Assembly: GCA_034434635.1 (NCBI GenBank)
Contig: DAOTYX010000136.1
Location: 1-7,730, forward strand
DNA: 7,730 bases
Source: DAOTYX01 sp034434635
GTDB lineage: Bacteria; Chloroflexota; Anaerolineae; B4-G1; DUEL01
Direction: 5' to 3'
Below are positions 1-4,470 of the stretch, piece by piece. Both the position numbers and the translations under genes were made by a program. Numbering within the stretch: position 1 is the first letter of the stretch; the number at the start of each line of letters is the position of its first letter. The notes beneath the pieces were generated by a model, which saw nothing but the letters and a program-made list of their open reading frames with translations, made no database searches and was not told where the DNA came from.

Positions 1-570
1 GTGGGGGCAGGCACCGGTGCCACGGTAGGCAAACTGTTAGGTCCCAGGTTCGCCACCAAGAGCGGCCTGGGCACGGCCAGCGTCAGGATCGGCAAGGGCA
101 TCGTCGTCGGGGCCATCGTCGCGGTCAACGCCTTTGGCGATGTCGTGGACCCCGACACCGGCGCGATCATCGCCGGCACGCGCAAACCGCTCGTGGGGGG
201 CTTCGCCAACACGGTCAAACTGATGCAGGGAGATCTGGGGCAGACGGTGCTGGGTTTCGCCAACACCACCATCGGCGTCGTCGCCACCAACGCCTTTCTG
301 ACCAAGGAGGGCGCGAACAAGATGGCGCAGATGGCCCAGGATGGCCTGGCGCGCACCATCCGCCCGGTGCACACCATGCTTGACGGAGACACCATCTTCG
401 CCCTCGCCACGGGCAAGCCGCCGAAGAAGGGGAGCGGCGGCGACCCCACCGTCATCGGCACGGCGGCAGCCGAAGTGCTGGCCCAGGCCGTCGTGCGCGC
501 CGTCCGGCAGGCAGAATCCCTGGGAGGTGTCCCATCTGCCCAAGAGCGGACGAGCACAGAGCAGCCGTAG
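1..570 (+). CDS. P1 family (S58, DmpA-like) peptidase, 3' part
   Basis: This is the C-terminal part of a DmpA/BapA-type peptidase (MEROPS S58), a family of self-cleaving N-terminal-nucleophile hydrolases that act as aminopeptidases or amidases. The reading frame is open to the window edge. The first codon (GTG) is an internal valine of the family's glycine-rich V-GAGTGA motif, not a start. Counting that valine as residue 1, I see GAGTGATVGK at 2-11, SGLGTAS at 21-27, the conserved VNAFGDV at 42-48 (its Asn is part of the oxyanion hole in DmpA) and ANTTIGVVATNA at 87-98. By alignment with the DmpA Gly-Ser cleavage site, self-cleavage should fall between N88 and T89, making T89 the nucleophile. 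The RPVHT and DGDT-FALATG motifs follow at about 121-137. About 189 residues are present; full proteins are usually a little over 300. The tail after LGGVP is unremarkable, and the stop directly abuts the heptamer array. The family is secure; the substrate is unknown. Confidence 0.9.
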   Translation: MGAGTGATVGKLLGPRFATKSGLGTASVRIGKGIVVGAIVAVNAFGDVVDPDTGAIIAGTRKPLVGGFANTVKLMQGDLGQTVLGFANTTIGVVATNAFLTKEGANKMAQMAQDGLARTIRPVHTMLDGDTIFALATGKPPKKGSGGDPTVIGTAAAEVLAQAVVRAVRQAESLGGVPSAQERTSTEQP

Positions 571-626
571 ACCACGGACGACGGACGACAGACGACGGAC
601 GACAGACCACGGACGATGGACGACAG
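571..626. repeat. Heptamer tandem array, left (ACGACGG/ACCACGG type)
   Basis: Eight uninterrupted 7-base units start on the base after the peptidase stop codon: accacgg, acgacgg, acgacag, acgacgg, acgacag, accacgg, acgatgg, acgacag. The register never slips. Units differ mainly at positions 3 and 6. The array is imperfectly complementary to the array at 669-731: gaccacggac occurs exactly at 570-579 and 605-614, and its reverse complement occurs four times on the right. I see no coding role; open frames across it are repeat artefacts. Confidence 0.9.
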
Positions 627-649
627 AGAGCAGAGATCGCACTTTTTCC

Positions 650-665
650 ATAGGTCGTTGCCTAT
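650..665. other. Small inverted repeat between the heptamer arrays
   Basis: ATAGG (650-654) and CCTAT (661-665) are perfect complements around a six-base loop, near the centre of the 42-base spacer between the two opposed heptamer arrays. No T-run follows, so it does not look like a terminator. It may only be the tip of a larger foldback formed by the arrays. Confidence 0.5.
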
Positions 666-668
666 CGT

Positions 669-731
669 CGGTGGTCGGTGATCAGGTGTCCGTGGTCCGT
701 GGTCCGTGGTCAATGGTCCGTGGTCGGTGGT
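669..731. repeat. Heptamer tandem array, right (CCGTGGT type)
   Basis: Nine contiguous 7-base units: cggtggt, cggtgat, caggtgt, ccgtggt three times, caatggt, ccgtggt, cggtggt. The consensus is the reverse complement of the accacgg unit of the left array, so the two arrays face each other across 42 bases. The decamer gtccgtggtc occurs at 688-697, 695-704, 702-711 and 716-725. The outer units are more degenerate than the centre. Translated, this repeat gives WSVVRGP-like peptides, a common source of spurious predicted proteins. Confidence 0.9.
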
Positions 732-867
732 CAAAGAGGAGGTGCCCATGGATTGAAGGGAAAGGAGATCCGTAACCCCAGGTACGTAAACGTCTCATTC
801 ACCCAGGCCGGGAGAGCCGGCCCCAAGATCAAGTCAGAGATTCCTTTCCTGAGGAGGAAAAACAGCC
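732..867 (+). promoter_or_regulatory. Structured leader upstream of the ECF S-component gene
   Basis: This gene-free stretch holds two perfect stems. GGCCGG (806-811) pairs with CCGGCC (817-822) around GAGAG. TTTCCT (845-850) pairs with AGGAAA (855-860) around GAGG. The second stem buries the likely ribosome binding site (AGGAGG, 852-857), which lies 10 bases before the ATG at 868. S-component genes are often controlled by riboswitches, but I could not match this leader to the TPP, FMN, preQ1, folate or cobalamin classes. No convincing promoter is visible here, so transcription may start further upstream or at a weak site. A regulatory role is inferred only from the structure. Confidence 0.4.
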
Positions 868-1410
868 ATGGAGGAGAGAAGGTTTTCTGTACGCAAGATC
901 GTGGTCTCCGGCGTGCTGGCAGCGATCGCGATCCTGCTGGGTTGGACACGCCTGGGGTTCATCCCCGTGCCCACTCTGGCGGGCAACGCCACCATTATGC
1001 ACGTGCCGGCGATCATCGGCGGCGTGATGGAGGGCTGGCTCGTCGGCGGCATCGTCGGCACCATCTTCGGCATCTTTAGTTTCCTCCAGGCGACGACCCC
1101 GCTGTTCAAGGACCCGCTGGTCGCCATCTTCCCGCGCATCTTCATCGGCATCACCGCCTACTTTACCTATGCCGGTCTGAAGAAAGCCAACGAGTACGTC
1201 GCGCTCATCCTGGCCGCCATCGTCGGCACCCTGACCAACACCGTGCTGGTCCTGGGCATGGCCGTGATCCGCGGTTATCTGCCGCTGGCGGCAATCCCGC
1301 CGATCATCCCGCAGGCCGTCGCGGAGGTGATCATCGCCGTGATCATCACCCTCGCCGTCGTTGTGGCCTGGAAGCGCGTCGAGACCGGCCGCGGCAAGGC
1401 CAGGATGTAG
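868..1410 (+). CDS. ECF transporter S component, substrate unknown
   Basis: This is the substrate-binding membrane subunit (S component) of an energy-coupling-factor vitamin transporter. The 180-residue length is typical. After a short basic N-terminus, hydrophobic segments lie at about 11-30, 44-62, 62-78, 84-104, 109-132 and 145-168, fitting the usual six helices. TM1 carries small residues (SGVLAAIA, 14-21), as expected of the helix that packs against EcfT. The HVPAIIGGVMEGWLVGGIVG stretch (45-64), followed by SFLQA, resembles the PanT-like/COG4684 branch, but I would not assign pantothenate on this alone. The C-terminus is basic (KRVETGRGKAR), which fits a cytoplasmic end. No EcfA, EcfA' or EcfT gene is in the window, so it probably shares a module encoded elsewhere (group II ECF). 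ATG 868 is preceded by AGGAGG at 852-857, inside a hairpin. An intrinsic terminator follows directly, so the gene is probably the last or only one in its unit. Confidence 0.85.
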   Translation: MEERRFSVRKIVVSGVLAAIAILLGWTRLGFIPVPTLAGNATIMHVPAIIGGVMEGWLVGGIVGTIFGIFSFLQATTPLFKDPLVAIFPRIFIGITAYFTYAGLKKANEYVALILAAIVGTLTNTVLVLGMAVIRGYLPLAAIPPIIPQAVAEVIIAVIITLAVVVAWKRVETGRGKARM

Positions 1411-1424
1411 TCCCGCTGCACCGC

Positions 1425-1459
1425 AGACCGCCAGGGCCTGTGCTCTGGCGGTCTTTTTT
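1425..1459 (+). terminator. Intrinsic terminator after the ECF S-component gene
   Basis: AGACCGCCAG (1425-1434) pairs perfectly with CTGGCGGTCT (1445-1454). The stem extends through a G-T wobble and two G-C pairs to a CTGT loop (1438-1441), about 13 pairs in all. It runs into six T residues (1454-1459). It begins 14 bases after the stop codon at 1410. This is the clearest terminator in the window. Confidence 0.93.
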
Positions 1460-1499
1460 ATTGGCAGGCGGTTGAGAGGGTAAGAACCTGCGGGATGGT

Positions 1500-1528
1500 T
1501 TGACACCCCTCGTAGCCAGGGTTATAAT
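1500..1528 (+). promoter_or_regulatory. Sigma-70 consensus promoter for the PH/DUF92 unit
   Basis: An exact TTGACA (1500-1505) and an exact TATAAT (1523-1528) are separated by 17 bases, the ideal spacing. Transcription should start near 1535, leaving a leader of only about 17 bases before the GTG at 1552. It sits between the terminator of the preceding gene and the next start codon, as a real promoter should. Confidence 0.9.
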
Positions 1529-1531
1529 CAG

Positions 1532-1545
1532 CCTCCTCAAGGAGG
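1532..1545 (+). promoter_or_regulatory. Ribosome binding site within a small hairpin
   Basis: AAGGAGG (1539-1545) lies six bases before GTG 1552 and fixes that start. CCTCC (1532-1536) is its perfect complement around a TCAA loop, so the site could be masked. The predicted transcript start (about 1535) falls inside the left arm, so the exact start would decide whether the hairpin can form. Confidence 0.6.
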
Positions 1546-1551
1546 AGCGCT

Positions 1552-2451
1552 GTGACCGAGTGGCCAACCGATCCTCAGCCCGGCCTGCGCGTGGGCGTGA
1601 TGCTGGTCGCCGCCATTGTGCTGGTGATGGCCGGCCTGCTCGTTTGGGCCTTCACCCAACCGGTGAGCATCTGGACCTTCGTCATCGGCCTGGTGTTACT
1701 GGTCGGAGCGGCTGTCGTGACGGTCCTGGTCTACTGGCTGAACGGCCTGCTGCACTCCGGCTACACCTTCGACCGCAACGCGCTGACCATCACCTGGGGG
1801 GCGAACGAGCAGGTCATCCCCATGACGCAGATCCAGCGCGTGATGCCAGGCAGCGAAATCGCCGGGCGGGTGCGTTTCCGTGGCGTGCGCTGGCCCGGCT
1901 ACTGGGTGGGTTACGGCCAGGTCGAAGGGCTGGGCCCCACACTCTTCTATGCGACCGTCTCCCCGCAGGAACAGGTGTTCATTATCACCGAAGGGCTCGC
2001 CTACGGCCTCTCCCCTGAGGAGCCGGAAGGGTTCATGCGCACGTTGCAGACCCGCCTGGAGATGGGACCCACACAGCAGGTGGAGATGTCCTCCCACGGC
2101 CCGGCCTTTCTCCAATGGGATTTCTGGCGAGACCGGTTGGGGTTGGGCCTTCTGGGGACGGCGCTGACAGCAGTACTGGCCCTCTTCGGCCTGCTGTGTG
2201 CCCGCTTCCCCGCTCTGCCTCGCCTGCTGCCGCTCCACTTCGACGCCGCTGGCCACCCCGACAGGCTTGGGCCACAGGGACAGGTCTTCTTCGTGCCGCT
2301 TATCGGGCTGATCGTGCTGCTGGCCAACGGCGGCCTGGGGGGGTGGCTGTACCGCCGAGAGCGGCTGGCTGCCTACCTGTTGTGGGGTGGCGCGGTGCTG
2401 GTCGAGGTGCTCCTGTGGGCTGCAGGTTTGGGCATCCTGGGCGCTGCCTAG
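1552..2451 (+). CDS. PH-domain (bPH_5-like) and DUF1648 membrane protein
   Basis: A 299-residue membrane protein of unknown function. Two N-terminal helices (about 13-34 and 40-63) precede a soluble domain (about 67-172) that looks like a bacterial PH domain. In it, YTFDRNALTITWG, IPMTQIQRV and VRWPGYWVGYGQVEGLGPTLFYAT are followed by VFIITEGLAYGLSPEEPEGF, the usual strand and R-PGY pattern of the bPH_5 family. A third helix (about 196-219) leads into LPLHFDAAGHPDRLG (226-240), the hallmark of DUF1648, where a short loop reads P-x-H-F-x-x-x-G-x-P-D. Two more helices end the protein (about 244-267 and 273-297). The GTG start is fixed by an ideal ribosome binding site and by the promoter just upstream. 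The DUF92 gene begins 43 bases after the stop with no terminator between them, so the two are probably one transcript. Family calls rest on motifs; the function is unknown, perhaps membrane-surface sensing or scaffolding. Confidence 0.8.
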   Translation: MTEWPTDPQPGLRVGVMLVAAIVLVMAGLLVWAFTQPVSIWTFVIGLVLLVGAAVVTVLVYWLNGLLHSGYTFDRNALTITWGANEQVIPMTQIQRVMPGSEIAGRVRFRGVRWPGYWVGYGQVEGLGPTLFYATVSPQEQVFIITEGLAYGLSPEEPEGFMRTLQTRLEMGPTQQVEMSSHGPAFLQWDFWRDRLGLGLLGTALTAVLALFGLLCARFPALPRLLPLHFDAAGHPDRLGPQGQVFFVPLIGLIVLLANGGLGGWLYRRERLAAYLLWGGAVLVEVLLWAAGLGILGAA

Positions 2452-2494
2452 CCCAAAACCGAAAGCCCCGTAAACGGCGCACCTTGAGGAGAGG

Positions 2495-3328
2495 ATGATC
2501 CAACCGCTCAGAATCCTCAGCGGCCTGCTGCTCTCTGCAGCCATCGGCCTGCTGGCCTACCGTCGAGGGTCGCTCAGCGGCAGCGGCATGGTCGGGGCCA
2601 TCCTCAGTGGCACGCTCTTCTTCGGCCTGGGGGGTTGGGAGTGGGGAGTGCTGCTGATCCTCTTCTTCGTCTCCTCGAGCCTGCTCTCCCACTACCGGGC
2701 GGGCGACAAGGCCGGCCTGGCCGAGAAGTTCGCCAAGGGGCACCGGCGGGACCTGGGCCAGGCGCTGGCCAACGCCGGCGTGGGAATGGCACTGGCCGTA
2801 GCGCGGCTATGGTGGGATCACCCCCTGCTCTTTGTGGCCTGCGCCGGGACGATGGCCGCGGTCAATGCGGACACTTGGGCCACCGAGGTGGGGGTGCTCA
2901 GCCGCCGACCGCCCCGGCTGGTCACGACCTGGCAGACGGCGGAAGTCGGCACCTCCGGCGCGGTCTCCGCGCTGGGCCTGGCAGTGGCTCTGGCCGGGGC
3001 AGCGCTGATCGGCCTGGCTGGGGGAGGAATGACACTGGCCACCGGCGCGGGAGGGCGGGCAGCCGCCGCCGTCGTGGTCGGGGCGACCGTCGGCGGCTTC
3101 ATCGGCGCGCTGTTCGACAGCCTGCTGGGCGCCACCATCCAGGCCATCTACTGGTGCGAACCGTGCGGCAAGGAGACCGAGCGGCGCATCCACCGCTGCG
3201 GCCACATGACACGGCGGCTGCGTGGTCTCCCGTGGCTCGGCAACGACGGAGTGAACTTCCTTTCCTCAGTCGTCGGCGCAGCGGTGGCAGCGCTCTTGGG
3301 TTGGGCGATCCTCGGTCACAGCTTGTAG
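2495..3328 (+). CDS. DUF92 family membrane protein
   Basis: A 277-residue polytopic protein of the DUF92/TIGR00297 family. The plant member VTE6 is reported as a phytyl-phosphate kinase in prenyl-alcohol salvage; bacterial members are mostly uncharacterised, so a polyprenyl-phosphate role is possible but unproven. Family landmarks are all visible: LAYRRGSLSGSGMVGAILSG (20-39), the basic KGHRRDLGQALANAG loop (81-95), NADTWATEVGVLS (124-136), a GG-FIGALFDSLLGA segment (200-213), a C-x2-C-x8-H-x-C cluster (C221, C224, H233, C235) that could bind a metal, and GNDGVNF (249-255). Helices fill most of the rest. ATG 2495 is chosen because the protein aligns from its first residues. GAGGAG (2486-2491) is only three bases away, an unusually tight spacing. 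It probably shares the promoter at 1500-1528. Its stop overlaps the convergent kinase gene. Confidence 0.85.
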   Translation: MIQPLRILSGLLLSAAIGLLAYRRGSLSGSGMVGAILSGTLFFGLGGWEWGVLLILFFVSSSLLSHYRAGDKAGLAEKFAKGHRRDLGQALANAGVGMALAVARLWWDHPLLFVACAGTMAAVNADTWATEVGVLSRRPPRLVTTWQTAEVGTSGAVSALGLAVALAGAALIGLAGGGMTLATGAGGRAAAAVVVGATVGGFIGALFDSLLGATIQAIYWCEPCGKETERRIHRCGHMTRRLRGLPWLGNDGVNFLSSVVGAAVAALLGWAILGHSL

Positions 3329-3801
3329 CCGATAGCGCGCAGGAAGCCCTTGCGGTGGGCGACATCCTCCGCCGATTCGACCCCCTTCGGTCGTACGCCG
3401 TCCACCACGCCGAGGATGGCGCGCCCCTCGGTGGTCTCCGCCACGATCACTTCGACGGGGTTGGCCGTGGCGCAGAAGATGCGGCAGACCTCTGGCACGG
3501 CCTTGATGGTGTTGAGCACGTTGACCGGGTAGAAGCCAGGGGCCAGGAAAACCACGAAGGAGTGGCCGGCGCCGATCTCCAACGCCGCGCGGGTGGCCAG
3601 TTCGACCATCCCCTCATCCGTGCCGCTGCAGCGCACCAGCGCCGGCCCGGAAGCCTCGCAGAAGGCCACGCCGAAGCGGATGCCCGGCACTGTGGTGACC
3701 AACGCCTCGTGGACATCCTCCACGGTCTTGATAAAGTGGCTCATCCCCAGGATGACATTGACATCTTCAGGCTTTTCCACCCTCACGCTCAGCAGTTCCA
3801 T
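3316..3801 (-). CDS. Adenosine-specific kinase family protein
   Basis: A 161-residue protein matching the small adenosine-specific kinase family (PF04008, prototype PAE2307 from Pyrobaculum), found mainly in archaea and thermophilic or anaerobic bacteria. It would phosphorylate adenosine, though the biochemical support for the family name is limited. The match runs end to end: EKPEDVNVILGMSHFIKTVED (9-29), VPGIRFGVAFCEASGPALVR (38-57), GAGHSFVVFL, YPVNVLNTIKAVPEVCRIFC, ATANPVEVIVAET, GRAILGVVDG and the C-terminal FLRAIGYKL. I chose the ATG at 3799-3801 because GGAGG (complement of 3808-3812) lies six bases upstream and the family begins with MEL. The frame extends 17 codons further, but those residues do not belong to the family. 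No promoter is obvious just upstream; the gene may be read partly through the hairpin that ends the response regulator unit. Confidence 0.9.
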   Translation of the reverse strand: MELLSVRVEKPEDVNVILGMSHFIKTVEDVHEALVTTVPGIRFGVAFCEASGPALVRCSGTDEGMVELATRAALEIGAGHSFVVFLAPGFYPVNVLNTIKAVPEVCRIFCATANPVEVIVAETTEGRAILGVVDGVRPKGVESAEDVAHRKGFLRAIGYKL

Positions 3802-3843
3802 CTCTCGCCTCCAACGAGCCTGACCCTGCGGAAGGCCGGGCAG

Positions 3844-3889
3844 ATAAGACAAGCAGCGGCGATGGAAGATGCGTCCCCATCACCGCTGC
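3844..3889 (-). terminator. Hairpin terminator after the response regulator
   Basis: The arms are GCAGCGG-c-GATGG (3853-3865) and CCATC-a-CCGCTGC (3877-3889) around an 11-base loop. Read on the plus strand, the interior C-A is a mismatch. Read on the minus strand it becomes a U-G wobble, giving a continuous 13-pair stem followed by TTGTCTTAT. The asymmetry favours minus-strand transcription, and the stem begins 28 bases after the response-regulator stop. The T-run is weak, so termination may be partial. Confidence 0.65.
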
Positions 3890-3917
3890 AGTCTCTGGCG
3901 CGCTTCACACTTCGGGC

Positions 3918-4307
3918 TTACTCAGCGTTGAGTTTCAATACTCGCTGCACGCTCTCCATCAGTTCCTGCGGGCCGAACGGCTTGGTGACGTAGTCATCCA
4001 CTTTGGCGATATGCAGGCCCAACACCCGGTCAATGCTCTGAGCCTTGGCCGTCACGACGATCACGGGGATGTTCTTCAGCGTTTCGTCGGCCTTCATTTG
4101 CTGATAGACTTCCCACCCATCCATATCGGGCATCATCAGGTCCAGCAACACCAGGTCCGGCTTGACGCGGCGCACGGTCTCCAGCCCCTCGCGCCCGCCG
4201 ACCGCGCCGATGAGTTCGAAGCCTTTGCGGCCCAAGATCAGGCGAACCAGGTCAATCATCTCCGGCTCGTCTTCAATACAGACGACCGTCTTGCGCGTTT
4301 CGGCCAT
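3918..4307 (-). CDS. Single-domain response regulator (receiver only)
   Basis: A 129-residue stand-alone receiver domain with no output domain, like CheY or DivK, so it should act by protein contact rather than by binding DNA. All key residues are present: the acidic pair E12-D13, phosphoacceptor D56 in LVLLDLMMPDMDGWEV, T86 in VIVVTAKA and K109 in YVTKPF. The DD in VDDYVTKPF is typical of OmpR-like receivers. The ATG at 4305-4307 is preferred because AGGAG (complement of 4316-4320) is eight bases upstream and the product then starts directly before the first strand. An upstream in-frame GTG at 4332-4334 would add nine residues and has no good ribosome binding site. No histidine kinase gene is in the window, so its partner is unknown. 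It has a promoter-like sequence at 4347-4375 and a hairpin terminator downstream, so it is probably monocistronic or weakly linked to the kinase gene. Confidence 0.92.
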   Translation of the reverse strand: MAETRKTVVCIEDEPEMIDLVRLILGRKGFELIGAVGGREGLETVRRVKPDLVLLDLMMPDMDGWEVYQQMKADETLKNIPVIVVTAKAQSIDRVLGLHIAKVDDYVTKPFGPQELMESVQRVLKLNAE

Positions 4308-4346
4308 TGTCCTCTCTCCTCTCCCGCCCGACACGTACTCAATAAT

Positions 4347-4375
4347 AGTTTACCACCAACCCGCCGTTACGTCAA
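4347..4375 (-). promoter_or_regulatory. Probable promoter for the response regulator
   Basis: On the minus strand, TTGACG (complement of 4370-4375) and TAAACT (complement of 4347-4352) are 17 bases apart. The -35 matches consensus at five of six bases, the -10 at four of six. The start codon lies about 40 bases downstream of the -10. The -35 overlaps the dyad at 4362-4381. Confidence 0.6.
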
Positions 4376-4381
4376 ACGGCG
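4362..4381. promoter_or_regulatory. Perfect 7-6-7 dyad, possible operator
   Basis: CGCCGTT (4362-4368) and AACGGCG (4375-4381) are exact inverted repeats with a six-base centre (ACGTCA), 20 bases in all. It covers the -35 element of the minus-strand promoter and lies about 44 bases upstream of the -35 of apgM. That geometry suits a dimeric repressor, but the regulator is unknown. It has no T-run on either side, so it is not a terminator. Confidence 0.5.
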
Positions 4382-4424
4382 TTGGGTAACAGACATGTTT
4401 CCATTCTGCTACAACACCCCTCTC

Positions 4425-4452
4425 TTGTCAAGCGGCCGAACTGGGATATACT
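4425..4452 (+). promoter_or_regulatory. Probable sigma-70 promoter for apgM
   Basis: TTGTCA (4425-4430) and TATACT (4447-4452) are separated by 16 bases; each matches consensus at five of six positions. Transcription would start near 4459, so the ribosome binding site GGGAGG (4460-4465), five bases before ATG 4471, would sit at the very 5' end of the message. Confidence 0.7.
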
Positions 4453-4470
4453 CGCAGCAGGGAGGTAAAG

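Noticed and set aside
1..3. GTG at base 1 as the start of the peptidase
   Set aside because: It encodes the valine within the family's conserved glycine-rich motif and lies far from any family N-terminus; the gene begins before the window.
571..731. The regular repeats as a CRISPR array
   Set aside because: Units are 7 bases and directly adjacent without spacers, and no cas gene is present.
341..775. Frames across the heptamer arrays encoding SVVRGPWS-like peptides on both strands
   Set aside because: The peptides simply translate the 7-base repeat, and the upstream portion overlaps the S58 peptidase in another frame.
805..823. Resemblance of AGGCCGGGAGAGCCGGCC to the cobalamin-riboswitch B12 box
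   Set aside because: The match needs two inserted Gs, and no other cobalamin-riboswitch element (such as GCCACTG) lies upstream, where the heptamer array occupies the space. A simple GC stem explains it.
829..1506. A 225-codon minus-strand frame opposite the ECF S component
   Set aside because: The product is an Asp/His/Gly-rich string typical of reverse-complemented membrane-protein codons. It would also read through the terminator stem.
1696..2544. A 282-codon minus-strand frame opposite the PH/DUF1648 gene
   Set aside because: Composition-driven shadow; no family motif, and the opposite strand has a promoter, a ribosome binding site and a coherent membrane protein.
3316..3852. A longer adenosine-specific kinase starting at 3852
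   Set aside because: The extra 17 residues fall outside the family and into the terminator region, whereas the ATG at 3801 has a GGAGG six bases away and starts with the family's MEL.
2635..3993. A 452-codon open frame on the plus strand across the DUF92 and adenosine-specific kinase genes
   Set aside because: It is out of frame with DUF92 and antisense to the kinase gene, both of which match families end to end. Its product is rich in Arg, Gly and Ala, as expected from a GC-rich shadow frame.
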